From NCBI GenBank assembly GCA_050261495.1, contig JBLNDI010000005.1:1-28502 (forward strand): a DNA stretch of 28,502 nt. The letters run 5' to 3'. This DNA is from JBMNKL01 sp050261495. Its GTDB lineage: Bacteria > Bacillota > Clostridia > Acetivibrionales > DTU013. Under the pieces are notes generated by a model. The model saw only the letters and a list, made by a program, of their open reading frames with translations. It ran no database searches and was not told the DNA's origin. The position numbers and the translations under genes were made by a program. Shown piece by piece: positions 1-7,132 of the stretch; position 1 is the first letter of the stretch; every line of letters starts with the position of its first letter.

Positions 1-118
1 TTCGCCATTCGTGGCTCAGGACAAGCGACTTCGGCATCCATGCCGAAGTATTACGGGTATTCCTCATAGGTTCAGCGTTCAAGTTTTGCCAGGACATACA
101 CCCTGCAACCGCTCCTCC
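1..118. repeat. Partial structured inverted-repeat element at the window edge
   Basis: No gene is visible here. The stretch holds two small perfect hairpins: GCC/GGC around ATTCGT (positions 4-15) and ACTTCGGC/GCCGAAGT around ATCCAT (28-49). The same design, a short stem closing a six-base loop of the form RTYCRT, recurs in the larger element at 18844-19076. The end of this stretch (about 88-112) also resembles the right arm of that element: TGCC, GAC, ACCC, TGCAA and CCGC occur in the same order. I infer this is the right part of a related element whose other end lies before position 1. Confidence 0.4.
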
Positions 119-192
119 AAATAATGTCAAATTGCAAGCCGCCCTATCCGCTTAATCTTTCCGCGCCCGTCCTGTATTTGAATTATTTTTCT

Positions 193-222
193 GTATAGTT
201 AGTATTCCTTGTTCTAATAATA
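193..222 (+). promoter_or_regulatory. Candidate sigma-G (forespore) promoter of the spoVA operon
   Basis: GTATA (193-197) fits the sigma-G -35 consensus GHATR. After 18 bases, AATAATA (216-222) matches six of seven positions of the -10 consensus CATWHTA. The consensus is recalled from Bacillus subtilis. Transcription would start near 229, just ahead of the first ribosome binding site. Forespore expression is what is known for spoVA operons, so the context supports the call, but the motif is short and AT-rich. Confidence 0.45.
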
Positions 223-253
223 AAATAAAACCAGTTTGGAAAGGGTGAAAGAT

Positions 254-427
254 TTGCTGGCCATATTAAACAGGTACAAAGCTGTATTTATAATATTGTC
301 GCTTTTAATTCTTGCCTTGCTTATTTGGATAATTATCATAAGCGCGAGCAGGGACAAGATCCCTTCGAGGGGTGTTTTTGTCGTTAACCGGTTTCACCCG
401 CCGGCGCATACATTATTGCTGCCATAG
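254..427 (+). CDS. Small single-span membrane protein, first gene of the spoVA operon
   Basis: I do not recognise this gene. It encodes 57 residues if it starts at the TTG at 254, which has a GGAAAGGG ribosome binding site at 238-245. A TTG at 236 is also in frame but has no site in front of it. Residues of the form ILNRYK are followed by about 23 very hydrophobic residues (one membrane span), then a short polar tail beginning SASRDKIPSRGVF. The gene lies between a sigma-G-like promoter and spoVAC, with 62 bases to the latter's start, so it may be a forespore inner-membrane peptide. The last 15 residues look less protein-like, and a frameshift near the 3' end cannot be excluded. Confidence 0.45.
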   Translation: MLAILNRYKAVFIILSLLILALLIWIIIISASRDKIPSRGVFVVNRFHPPAHTLLLP

Positions 428-489
428 GCCGCGCAGCGGTATCGGACCGAACATCAGCGGAAACATTAGTGGAAAGGAGGGATGCCTGG

Positions 490-936
490 TTGCAGCAGGT
501 AATGACAAAGGAAGAATATAAGAAGTACGTGGATAAAAAGTCCCCCAATTCAAAAATATTGCTTAACGTTTCCAGGGCATTTTTAGTTGGCGGGCTTATT
601 TGCGTGGTCGGACAGTTTTTCTCAAATTCATACAAGCAAATGGGTTTTGATCCCGATATTGCATCGTCGCTGACCGCGTTGACATTGGTATTTTTCGGAG
701 TGTTATTCAGCGCCATGAACATTTACGATGACCTGGGGAAATTCGCAGGCGCCGGTTCAATTGTCCCGATTACGGGATTCGCAAATTCCATAGTGTCCCC
801 TGCCATGGAATACAGAAGCGAGGGGTACGTGCTTGGCATCGGGGCGAGGATGTTCCTGATTGCTGGGCCGGTATTGGTTTACGGTATAACCGCATCCGTA
901 ATAGTCGGGATAATTCATTACCTGATCCGGTTTTGA
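490..936 (+). CDS. spoVAC: Stage V sporulation protein AC (SpoVAC)
   Basis: SpoVAC is an integral inner-membrane protein of the spore SpoVA channel, which moves calcium-dipicolinate into the developing spore and releases it at germination; in Bacillus it is reported to act as a mechanosensitive channel. The 148-residue product has the family's usual length, four hydrophobic segments, and the typical motifs GGLICVVGQ and GAGSIVPITGFANSIVSPA. An in-frame GTG at 469 lies within the ribosome binding site region itself. The start chosen is the TTG at 490, nine bases after GGAAAGGAGG (471-480); the ATG at 502 is too far from that site. It is followed 49 bases later by spoVAD and then spoVAE, the usual minimal clostridial order C-D-E. 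Confidence 0.93.
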   Translation: MQQVMTKEEYKKYVDKKSPNSKILLNVSRAFLVGGLICVVGQFFSNSYKQMGFDPDIASSLTALTLVFFGVLFSAMNIYDDLGKFAGAGSIVPITGFANSIVSPAMEYRSEGYVLGIGARMFLIAGPVLVYGITASVIVGIIHYLIRF

Positions 937-985
937 ACAATTATGAACCAAGACGCTAAAATCGTAGAAAAAGGAGCAAACTGAA

Positions 986-2005
986 ATGTTGGAAAACAAG
1001 CTTGGCAAGCAGACAGTACAATTTCGGAATCCTCCCGCGATAGTGTCGACCGCCTCAATAGTCGGACCCAAGGAGGGAAAAGGTCCGCTGGCCGCCTACT
1101 TTGACCAGGCCGTGGAAGATGTGCTTTGGGGAGAAAAGACCTGGGAGAAGGCTGAGAGCAAATTCATGAAGGAGACACTTGCCAGGATGGCTGCAAAGGC
1201 TTCCATTGCAATCGGCGGTATAGACTATGTTATAGCGGGCGACCTGCTTAACCAGTGCATAGCAGCCAGCTTTGGCATAAGGGATTCAGGAATTCCGTTT
1301 TTCGGCATATATGGCGCATGTTCAACAATAGGTGAATCCATAAGCCTCGGGGCTATGCTGATTGACGGCGGATTTGCCGCATACGTGGCCTGCCTGACCT
1401 CAAGCCACTTCTGCTCGGCGGAAAAACAGTTCAGGTTCCCGCTGGAGTTGGGTACGCAGAGGGCTCCCACGGCGCAATGGACGGTTACCGGGGCCGGTGG
1501 CGCGCTTCTGTCGGCTGAAGGAACGGGTCCTTTTGTGACCAGGATTACGACTGGCAAAATCGTTGACATGGGTATCAAGGACCAGAACAACATGGGCGCC
1601 GCCATGGCCCCAGCCGCAGCGGATACGATTTACAGCCATTTTGAGGACACCGGGCTGCCGCATGATTATTATGATATGGTTGTGACGGGGGATTTGGGCT
1701 CCGTCGGGAAAGAAATACTGGATGATTTCCTGTCTTCGAATGGCATACGCATAAGCAGCATACTCAATGATTGCGGATTGATGATATACGGTAAGGACCA
1801 GGACGTTCACGCCGGCGGCAGCGGTTGCGGCTGCTCCGCGACGGTATTTGCCGGGTTCCTGTATGACAGCTTGAAAAAGGGGAAGCTGAACAAGATTCTT
1901 TTTGTGCCTACAGGCGCATTGCTGAGTCCCACAAGCGTGCAGCAGGGGGAAACGATACCATGCATAGCGCATGCCGTGGCTATAGAAAACGTTGTAGGGA
2001 GGTAG
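986..2005 (+). CDS. spoVAD: Stage V sporulation protein AD (SpoVAD)
   Basis: SpoVAD is the soluble, membrane-associated component of the SpoVA machinery that binds dipicolinic acid; it has a thiolase-like fold without being a thiolase. The 339-residue product has family length and recognisable blocks such as GIPFFGIYGACST, SSHFCSAEKQFRFPLE and GAGGALLS, plus a C-terminal block ending GALLSPTSVQQGETIPCIAHAV. The ATG at 986 follows AAGGAG at 971-976 with good spacing. The gene sits between spoVAC and spoVAE; only four bases separate its stop from the spoVAE start, so translation is probably coupled. Confidence 0.96.
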   Translation: MLENKLGKQTVQFRNPPAIVSTASIVGPKEGKGPLAAYFDQAVEDVLWGEKTWEKAESKFMKETLARMAAKASIAIGGIDYVIAGDLLNQCIAASFGIRDSGIPFFGIYGACSTIGESISLGAMLIDGGFAAYVACLTSSHFCSAEKQFRFPLELGTQRAPTAQWTVTGAGGALLSAEGTGPFVTRITTGKIVDMGIKDQNNMGAAMAPAAADTIYSHFEDTGLPHDYYDMVVTGDLGSVGKEILDDFLSSNGIRISSILNDCGLMIYGKDQDVHAGGSGCGCSATVFAGFLYDSLKKGKLNKILFVPTGALLSPTSVQQGETIPCIAHAVAIENVVGR

Positions 2006-2009
2006 ACTG

Positions 2010-2381
2010 ATGCAGCAAACGGTTATGTCGTATTTAAACGCTTTCCTTATCGGCGGTGCAATTTGCGCGGTCGGCCAGGTACTCATAGACAAGACAAAAC
2101 TTACATCCGCCAGGATACTTGTGTTGTTTGTCACCGTAGGCGTCATCCTGACCGGCCTGGGGGTTTACCAGAAACTTGTTGATATAGGGGGAGCGGGAGC
2201 TACCGTACCGCTTACAGGATTCGGATACAGCCTTGCAAAGGGGACATTCAACGACGTGGATAAGTATGGGCTGCTCGGCGCTTTTACGGGAGGTATCAGG
2301 ATGACCGCGGCGGGCGTGGCTGCAGCCGTATTTTTCGGCTACCTGGCCGCAGTGGCTTTTAAACCGAAACCTAAAAGCTGA
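2010..2381 (+). CDS. spoVAE: Stage V sporulation protein AE (SpoVAE)
   Basis: SpoVAE is an integral membrane subunit of the dipicolinate channel. The 123-residue product resembles SpoVAC in layout: a first span with AFLIGGAICAVGQ, a second span, then GGAGATVPLTGFGYSLAKG and a final span. The shared GGxICxVGQ and PLTGF/PITGF motifs show that SpoVAC and SpoVAE are related. The ATG at 2010 lies eight bases after AGGGAGG (1996-2002), a site inside the end of spoVAD. It is the last gene of the operon; no strong terminator is visible in 2382-2564, which otherwise holds only AT-rich spacer. Confidence 0.94.
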   Translation: MQQTVMSYLNAFLIGGAICAVGQVLIDKTKLTSARILVLFVTVGVILTGLGVYQKLVDIGGAGATVPLTGFGYSLAKGTFNDVDKYGLLGAFTGGIRMTAAGVAAAVFFGYLAAVAFKPKPKS

Positions 2382-2564
2382 CAAATTATATATAAATCCG
2401 ACGGCAATTTGAAAGGGTTGCAGCACGTTTATTGTCAAAATTTAATAATTATCGTTAAAAAACCGATATAAAAAGAAGGATTTTATGTATTAATATAGAA
2501 TAAGATTAGTTGTTGAATGCTGTTAGATAACTATATACATCGCAGAAGTGAGGTTAAAAGACGG

Positions 2565-3026
2565 ATGAATATTGAATATATCAACCCTTTCATTGAAGCA
2601 AGTCAAACCGTATTGAAACAGATCGCGTCATTGGAAGCCAAGTTGGGTAAAGTATATTTGAAAACTGCTCCTTACAGGAGTGAAGATATTATAATCGTGG
2701 TCGGCCTGACCGGCAAAATCAGGGGACAGGCTATTTTTTCAATGAGCAAGGAGTTTGCCGCAAAGATTGCTTCATGCATGATGATGGGCATGGAGGTCAC
2801 CGAGTTTGATGAAATGTCTAGAAGCGCGATATCCGAAATGGCGAATATGATAATGGGAAATGCGGCAATGCTGCTGTACAACAGAGGCATTAGCATTGAT
2901 ATAACGCCGCCGTCGCTCCTGACCGGGGAGAATATGCAAATAACCCCCAATAAAATGAAAACCATATGCATTCCTTTACTGATAGGCAAGGATAAGATTG
3001 ATCTTGATATTTCTTCCGAGGGTTGA
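2565..3026 (+). CDS. cheX: CheX-type chemotaxis phosphatase
   Basis: CheX dephosphorylates CheY-P and resets the chemotaxis response. The 153-residue product shows the active-site signature of the CheC/CheX/FliY phosphatases: SAISEMAN (S-x3-E-x2-N), followed about 21 residues later by PP. The supplied frame is open from an ATG at 2517, but I chose the ATG at 2565: it gives the usual family N-terminus (MNIEYINPFIEAS) and is preceded by AGTGAGG (2546-2552). The earlier ATG has no ribosome binding site. No other chemotaxis gene is nearby, so it is a solitary cheX between sporulation genes and gdhA. Its 3' end converges on gdhA with 34 bases between the stop codons. Confidence 0.9.
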   Translation: MNIEYINPFIEASQTVLKQIASLEAKLGKVYLKTAPYRSEDIIIVVGLTGKIRGQAIFSMSKEFAAKIASCMMMGMEVTEFDEMSRSAISEMANMIMGNAAMLLYNRGISIDITPPSLLTGENMQITPNKMKTICIPLLIGKDKIDLDISSEG

Positions 3027-3042
3027 ATCGCTGCCGGCATAA

Positions 3043-3081
3043 AAAATCCACGGCTGGGTATCAGACCCAGCCGCGGCTTTT
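3043..3081. terminator. Bidirectional terminator shared by cheX and gdhA
   Basis: A 17-bp stem with two mismatches (arms 3043-3059 and 3065-3081, core CGGCTGGGT/ACCCAGCCG) closes a five-base loop. On the minus strand it is followed by six T residues; on the plus strand the right arm itself ends in TTTT. The right arm includes the last codons of gdhA, and the gdhA stop codon begins in the loop, so the hairpin is partly coding. Confidence 0.85.
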
Positions 3082-4347
3082 AACAGCCTGTGCCACCCTG
3101 TTTATCGCTATGACATATGCGGCGTCGCGCATCGATAGTTTTTTGCTCTGCGCAGTTTCATATACCGACTTGAATGCGGATGTCATTTTAGTATCCAGCT
3201 TTTCGAGAACTTCTTCCTTTTCCCAGAAATAATTCATATTGCTCTGGACTTGTTCAAAATAGCTGCAGGTCACGCCTCCTGCGTTCGCGAGGAAATCGGG
3301 CACCAGGAATATTCCTCTTTCGTTGATTACTTTATCGGCATCGTTTGAGGTGGGGCCGTTTGCGCCTTCAACGATAACCTTCACCTGCTTGCTTATTTTA
3401 TTCACGTTTTCTATCGTGATCTGGTTTTCAAGCGCAGCGGGAACAAGTATGTCCACGTCCTGCTCGAGCCATGCCTCGCCGGGAAGTACGCTGCATCCCA
3501 ACTCGCGGGCCTTATTTTTATCAATGCAGCCAAACCTGTCCGTGATTGATTTAAGCATATCAAAGTTCAGTCCTTCTTTCCGGACATATGTATAAGGTTT
3601 CTCGTCGGCATTGTCCCAGCAGGAGACGGATATCACCTTTCCGCCCATCTGGCAGTATAATTTCACGGCATACTGCGCGACGTTGCCGAAGCCCTGGACA
3701 CTGGCCGTCGTATTGGCCGGATCCATTCCGAGGATTTTCAAAGCCTCGCGCAATATGTAAATTACGCCGAAACCGGTGGCTTCGGTCCTCCCGAGAGATC
3801 CTCCCATGCCGACCGGCTTGCCCGTGATTACGCCGGGGTACCTGCCGCCGCATATTGTTTCATATTCGTCCAGCATCCAGAGCATGTGCTTTGCGTTCGT
3901 CATCACGTCGGGCGCCGGGACGTCCGTATTGGGACCGATATTCCTGGCAAGCTGGCGGATATATCCACGGCACAATTGCTCCTGCTCGCGCTCGGTCATA
4001 TTGCGGGGATCGCATATTACGCCGCCCTTACCGCCGCCGAGCGGAATATCCACAACGGAGCATTTCCATGTCATCCACATCGATAAAGCGCGAATCGTAT
4101 CCACGGTCTCCATGGGATGAAAACGAATGCCGCCCTTTGCCGGCCCCCTGGCATCGTTATGCTGGATGCGGTATCCTTTGAATATTTTAACACTGCCGTC
4201 ATCCATGCGGACTGGGATTAAAAAGTGGTATTCGCGGATAGGCTGACGAAGCAATTCGCAGGTCGCCGGGTCGAGCCCAAGTATGGCAGCCGCCCTGTCA
4301 AACTGAGCCTGGGCAGTCTCAAAGGGATTGTAAGATGTAGTACTCAT
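3061..4347 (-). CDS. gdhA: Glutamate dehydrogenase
   Basis: This enzyme interconverts glutamate with 2-oxoglutarate and ammonia using a nicotinamide cofactor, linking amino-acid fermentation and nitrogen assimilation. The 428-residue product contains GPAKGGIRFHP (about residues 68-78), WMTWKCSVVDIPLGGGKGG with the catalytic lysine (107), the VPAPDVMT block with the catalytic aspartate (147), and a Rossmann domain with VQGFGNVAQ. The length fits the hexameric bacterial family. I cannot tell NAD from NADP preference by eye. The start at 4347 is fixed by GGAGG eight bases upstream; an in-frame ATG five codons earlier overlaps that site. The gene is monocistronic, with its own strong promoter and a roughly 120-nt leader. 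Confidence 0.96.
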   Translation of the reverse strand: MSTTSYNPFETAQAQFDRAAAILGLDPATCELLRQPIREYHFLIPVRMDDGSVKIFKGYRIQHNDARGPAKGGIRFHPMETVDTIRALSMWMTWKCSVVDIPLGGGKGGVICDPRNMTEREQEQLCRGYIRQLARNIGPNTDVPAPDVMTNAKHMLWMLDEYETICGGRYPGVITGKPVGMGGSLGRTEATGFGVIYILREALKILGMDPANTTASVQGFGNVAQYAVKLYCQMGGKVISVSCWDNADEKPYTYVRKEGLNFDMLKSITDRFGCIDKNKARELGCSVLPGEAWLEQDVDILVPAALENQITIENVNKISKQVKVIVEGANGPTSNDADKVINERGIFLVPDFLANAGGVTCSYFEQVQSNMNYFWEKEEVLEKLDTKMTSAFKSVYETAQSKKLSMRDAAYVIAINRVAQAVKSRGWV

Positions 4348-4398
4348 TATTTTGACCTCCAATACATTTTAACTTGCAATTAGTTACTGAATGATGAT

Positions 4399-4436
4399 AA
4401 TGGGCATTCACCGTTATCATAGGTGAAATGCCCATT
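4399..4436 (-). promoter_or_regulatory. Stem-loop in the gdhA 5' leader
   Basis: A 14-bp inverted repeat (AATGGGCATTCACC at 4399-4412 and its complement at 4422-4436, with one bulged base) closes a nine-base loop. It lies inside the transcript made from the promoter at 4476-4504, about 40 bases before the gdhA ribosome binding site. There is no T-run after it, so it is not a plain terminator. It may be a regulatory protein site or an mRNA stabiliser. Confidence 0.55.
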
Positions 4437-4475
4437 TCATCGCTATTTATGTCATGTGTTGCCTGATATGAGACT

Positions 4476-4504
4476 ATTATATCAATGCAGGTTATGGCTG
4501 TCAA
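4476..4504 (-). promoter_or_regulatory. Consensus sigma-A promoter of gdhA
   Basis: On the minus strand TTGACA (4504-4499) is followed by a 17-base spacer and TATAAT (4481-4476), a perfect match to the vegetative consensus. Transcription should start near 4469, giving gdhA an untranslated leader of about 120 bases. Confidence 0.85.
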
Positions 4505-4580
4505 TATTGCATTATGCTGGTTTTTCCGGTAAATCCGCCATGTTTTGACATGCCGTGCATTAAATAGAAAACGGCAACAG

Positions 4581-4622
4581 GATAAGGGGGTCAGGCTTGT
4601 TACTCAAGCCTGACCCCTTATC
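4581..4622. repeat. Near-perfect 18-bp palindrome with a GGGTCAGGCTTG core
   Basis: Arms 4581-4599 and 4605-4622 pair along 18 bp with one bulged G and a five-base loop. There is no T-run on either side, so it is not a standard terminator, although it lies just after the stop of the small minus-strand gene. The core GGGTCAGGCTTG is nearly the same as GGGTCAGGTTTG at 18786-18797, which suggests a dispersed REP-like repeat. Confidence 0.6.
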
Positions 4623-4649
4623 ACTTATCAGTTCTGATTCACATTTACG

Positions 4650-4820
4650 CTATGCCTGGCTGTTCTTATTCTGATTATTGTCTATATAGATTTGCAACGC
4701 TTTAAGTGCTTTAATCCCTATCATGAATAAAAGTACGGAAAACACAATACTGAAAAAAATTAATATTAATAATATGTATAGTACGGAAATTGAAAGACCG
4801 GTGGCAGATATTTTAATCAT
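4650..4820 (-). CDS. Small single-span membrane protein, hypothetical
   Basis: I can give no function. From the ATG at 4820 it encodes 56 residues: a short head, a long hydrophobic segment of about 28 residues (SVLYILLILIFFSIVFSVLL and onward), then IKALKALQIYIDNN and a polar, Asn-rich end. Small proteins ending in a KAL-IYI-type tail after one span are common in Clostridia. The start is uncertain: AAGGAG abuts this ATG with no spacing, so the ribosome may begin further upstream (ATG at 4862 or TTG at 4874, adding 14-18 residues) or at a non-standard codon just downstream. It lies between gdhA and the lacI region and is transcribed away from lacI. Confidence 0.55.
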   Translation of the reverse strand: MIKISATGLSISVLYILLILIFFSIVFSVLLFMIGIKALKALQIYIDNNQNKNSQA

Positions 4821-4932
4821 CTCCTTCCTGAAAAAGCATATGTAAATATTACCATGTATCATGCGGCCTTTCAATAAAAAATATAAGCGGACGTCCTTAC
4901 GGCTACTCTTTGGAACCTCATTTTAAATAAGG

Positions 4933-4984
4933 TTGACGTTGCTGCAGCGGTTGTACTCTATAATAAACAAATGGGAACGCTCTC
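4933..4984 (+). promoter_or_regulatory. Upstream copy of the lacI promoter/operator module
   Basis: This stretch repeats the layout of the lacI promoter 157 bases downstream: TTGACG (4933), GCAGCGGTTG (4944-4953), TATAAT (4959-4964), then GGGAACGCTCTC (4973-4984). The -35 to -10 spacing is 20 bases instead of 17, and the operator-like palindrome is imperfect. It is probably a diverged duplicate that is a weak promoter or an auxiliary operator. No gene begins between it and lacI; 4985-5090 holds only spacer. Confidence 0.55.
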
Positions 4985-5090
4985 AATAAATAAAACATAT
5001 TGATACATTGTCAGAACGGGCTATGATAACGCTTATAAAAACAGCCGGCAAAAGTGAAACACCCTGATGAATGTATATAAATTAATGTGA

Positions 5091-5140
5091 TTGACTTGTT
5101 GCAGCGGTTGCATTATAATTTAGTTAACGGGAACGTTCCC
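5091..5140 (+). promoter_or_regulatory. lacI promoter with LacI-type operator
   Basis: TTGACT (5091-5096), a 17-base spacer and TATAAT (5114-5119) form a good sigma-A promoter. GCAGCGGTTG fills the spacer. The perfect 12-bp palindrome GGGAACGTTCCC (5129-5140), with the central CG typical of LacI-family operators, covers the expected transcription start. The layout predicts that the regulator represses its own gene. Confidence 0.75.
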
Positions 5141-5147
5141 AATAATT

Positions 5148-6170
5148 ATGGAGAGTGATATTATTCCGAAAAAGCTTACAATTAAGGATATAGCGAGACT
5201 GAGCGGCTTTTCCAAATCAACGGTTTCGCGGGTGCTGAAGAACGACCCGAATGTAAAAGCTTCCACACGCGCTAAAATTAAAGAGATAATGGGAAAACAC
5301 AATTTTATACGAAGCGAGCTTGCGGCCAGCATGGTTACGGGATCTCTTAAAATGGTTCTGATTATTGCCGGAGATATAGCCAACCCTTTTTACGGACGTT
5401 CGGTGAAAAAAATCGAAGAAGTGCTGGACCAGGCGGGGTATGCAACGATCGTGTGCAGCAGCAATTACAATTCGGAAAAAGAAATACGGTACCTGAACCT
5501 TGCCGCGGAATGCCACGTTTCAGGCGTCATACTTATGACCGCTATTGAATCCCAGGCCCTCTATGATGTACTGGACAAATTGCAATGTCCCGTTATTCTT
5601 ATGAACAGGTATTTGAAAAACAGGGAATTTGACACCGTCGTGCAGGACAACTACAAGTCGTCTTACCGCGCAACCAGGTACCTTATCGAATGCGGACACA
5701 GGAATATTGCAATCCTCGCAAGTTCCATAGGCTCGGCTGCGGAAGAAAGGGTAAACGGCTTTCTGAAAGCGATGGCCGATGCCAAATGCAAAGTGCGGCC
5801 CGACATGGTGGTATACGGTGATTTGTCGTCGGAGTGCGGGGCTGCGCTGGCGATGCGGCTGGCGCAGACACAGTCGGATATAACGGCCTTATTGGTCTCA
5901 AATGACGCCATGACCATGGGATTTGTGCAAAAATGGCACAGCATCGGGAAAAAAATTCCCGAAGATATAAGCGTTATTTGCTACGACCATACACCCGTGA
6001 TGGATTATTTGCCTGTCAGCATCAGTTCGGTGGGGGTTGACGGGGCGTTTATAGGCGACAAGGCAGCAGACGTGCTGCTGTCGCGCATAAAAGGATATAC
6101 AGGGCCAAAGCAGCGTATTGTTCTGGAGGCTGAGCTAAGTATACGCAAAAGCGTTAAAATAATTTCATAG
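5148..6170 (+). CDS. LacI-family transcriptional regulator
   Basis: This is a 340-residue DNA-binding regulator of the LacI/PurR type. The N-terminal helix-turn-helix reads TIKDIARLSGFSKSTVSRVL (about residues 11-30), followed by a hinge region and a periplasmic-binding-protein-like sensor domain beginning near residue 66 (KMVLIIAGDIANPFYG). The ligand is unknown; the downstream transketolase and dehydrogenase suggest a sugar or sugar phosphate. It probably controls itself through GGGAACGTTCCC just upstream. The ATG at 5148 has no ribosome binding site, because the predicted mRNA starts only about 20 bases before it. A GGAGAG motif lies just inside the frame, so a non-standard start (ATT at 5160 or 5163) is a minor alternative. 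Confidence 0.92.
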   Translation: MESDIIPKKLTIKDIARLSGFSKSTVSRVLKNDPNVKASTRAKIKEIMGKHNFIRSELAASMVTGSLKMVLIIAGDIANPFYGRSVKKIEEVLDQAGYATIVCSSNYNSEKEIRYLNLAAECHVSGVILMTAIESQALYDVLDKLQCPVILMNRYLKNREFDTVVQDNYKSSYRATRYLIECGHRNIAILASSIGSAAEERVNGFLKAMADAKCKVRPDMVVYGDLSSECGAALAMRLAQTQSDITALLVSNDAMTMGFVQKWHSIGKKIPEDISVICYDHTPVMDYLPVSISSVGVDGAFIGDKAADVLLSRIKGYTGPKQRIVLEAELSIRKSVKIIS

Positions 6171-6204
6171 GGCAAGAAACAAGGCGCGTGCAGTGCCCTT
6201 TTTT
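6169..6204 (+). terminator. Possible terminator after lacI
   Basis: AGGGCA (6169-6174) can pair with TGCCCT (6194-6199), followed directly by a run of T residues to 6204. The loop is long (19 bases) but contains a further short stem (GGCGC/GTGCC). It starts at the lacI stop codon. Termination is probably partial. Confidence 0.5.
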
Positions 6205-6271
6205 ATGTAAAAATGGTGTTAAGCATATTGCAAAAGACGAGATTACAATATAGCAAGGAAGGAGTTGCGAT

Positions 6272-7132
6272 ATGGAAAATGTGATTGATTTTGAGTCAAT
6301 GAGGCGGTTGAGCGCCGATATAAGGATCGAAACCATACGCGCCCTGGCGTCAGCGGGATTCGGGCATATTGGCGGATCTGCCTCGATAGCGGATGTTCTG
6401 GCGGTATTATACGGAGGCGTTATGAACATCGATCCGAAAAACCCGAACTGGGAAAACCGGGACTGGCTTGTGTTGTCAAAAGGGCACAGCGGACCGGCGC
6501 TTTATGCGGCGCTAGCGCTAAAGGGATATTTTCCGGTTGAATGGCTCAAGACGCTCAACAAGGGCGGAACGTTGCTTCCAAGCCATGCGGACAGGAGGAC
6601 ACCCGGCGTGGACATGACAACCGGCTCGTTGGGCCAAGGAATTTCCGCAGCGGTAGGAATAGCGCTGGGAAACAGGGTCAAGGGGATAAACAGTTATACT
6701 TATTGCATTGTCGGCGACGGCGAGCTTAATGAAGGCCAGGTATGGGAAGCAGCGCAGTCGGCTAATAGCTTTAACCTAGATCACCTGATAGTGTTTGTCG
6801 ACTGGAACAAGAAACAGCTTGACGGGCGCCTGGAAGAGGTGAACAATCCGCTTGACATCGGAAAGAAATTTGAATCTTTCGGGTTCTTCACACAAACAGT
6901 GAAAGGATATGATGTGGAAGAAATATATTGGGCAATTCAGGCGGCAAAAAAGAATAAAGGAAAACCATCGGTTATTGTACTCGACACTTATAAAGGAATG
7001 GGAATAAGTTTTGCGGAACGCGTTGAATTCAACCACTACCTGGTGATTGACGAGGCGATGGCAGAAGAAGGCATCAGGGAGATTGAAAGAAGATATGCCA
7101 ACGGAACATATCCGGGAGGTGATGTGTCGTGA
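6272..7132 (+). CDS. Transketolase, N-terminal (ThDP-binding) subunit
   Basis: Together with the next gene this forms a split transketolase, which moves a two-carbon ketol unit between sugar phosphates using thiamine diphosphate. The 286-residue product carries the cofactor motif GDGELNEGQVWEAA (148-161), ending at N179 in FVDWN, and the conserved histidines in GHIGG (32), SKGHS (72) and LPSHAD (105). The ATG at 6272 follows GGAAGGAG (6257-6264). The stop overlaps the start of the C-terminal subunit by four bases (GTGA), a sign of coupled translation. Split transketolases serve the pentose phosphate pathway in many Clostridia and archaea, but are also known in dedicated pathways (apulose-4-phosphate, sulfoquinovose). 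The regulator and dehydrogenase neighbours favour a dedicated pathway here. Confidence 0.92.
   Translation: MENVIDFESMRRLSADIRIETIRALASAGFGHIGGSASIADVLAVLYGGVMNIDPKNPNWENRDWLVLSKGHSGPALYAALALKGYFPVEWLKTLNKGGTLLPSHADRRTPGVDMTTGSLGQGISAAVGIALGNRVKGINSYTYCIVGDGELNEGQVWEAAQSANSFNLDHLIVFVDWNKKQLDGRLEEVNNPLDIGKKFESFGFFTQTVKGYDVEEIYWAIQAAKKNKGKPSVIVLDTYKGMGISFAERVEFNHYLVIDEAMAEEGIREIERRYANGTYPGGDVS

Noticed and set aside
469..489. GTG at 469 as the spoVAC start
   Set aside because: The ribosome binding site GGAAAGGAGG (471-480) lies downstream of it; the TTG at 490 is correctly spaced.
3855..4181. 108-codon plus-strand frame inside gdhA
   Set aside because: It lies opposite the conserved catalytic region of gdhA and is a mirror frame.
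4581..4622. Palindrome as a rho-independent terminator of the small minus-strand gene
   Set aside because: The stem is strong but no T-run follows on either strand, and its core recurs elsewhere, so a dispersed repeat is the better reading.
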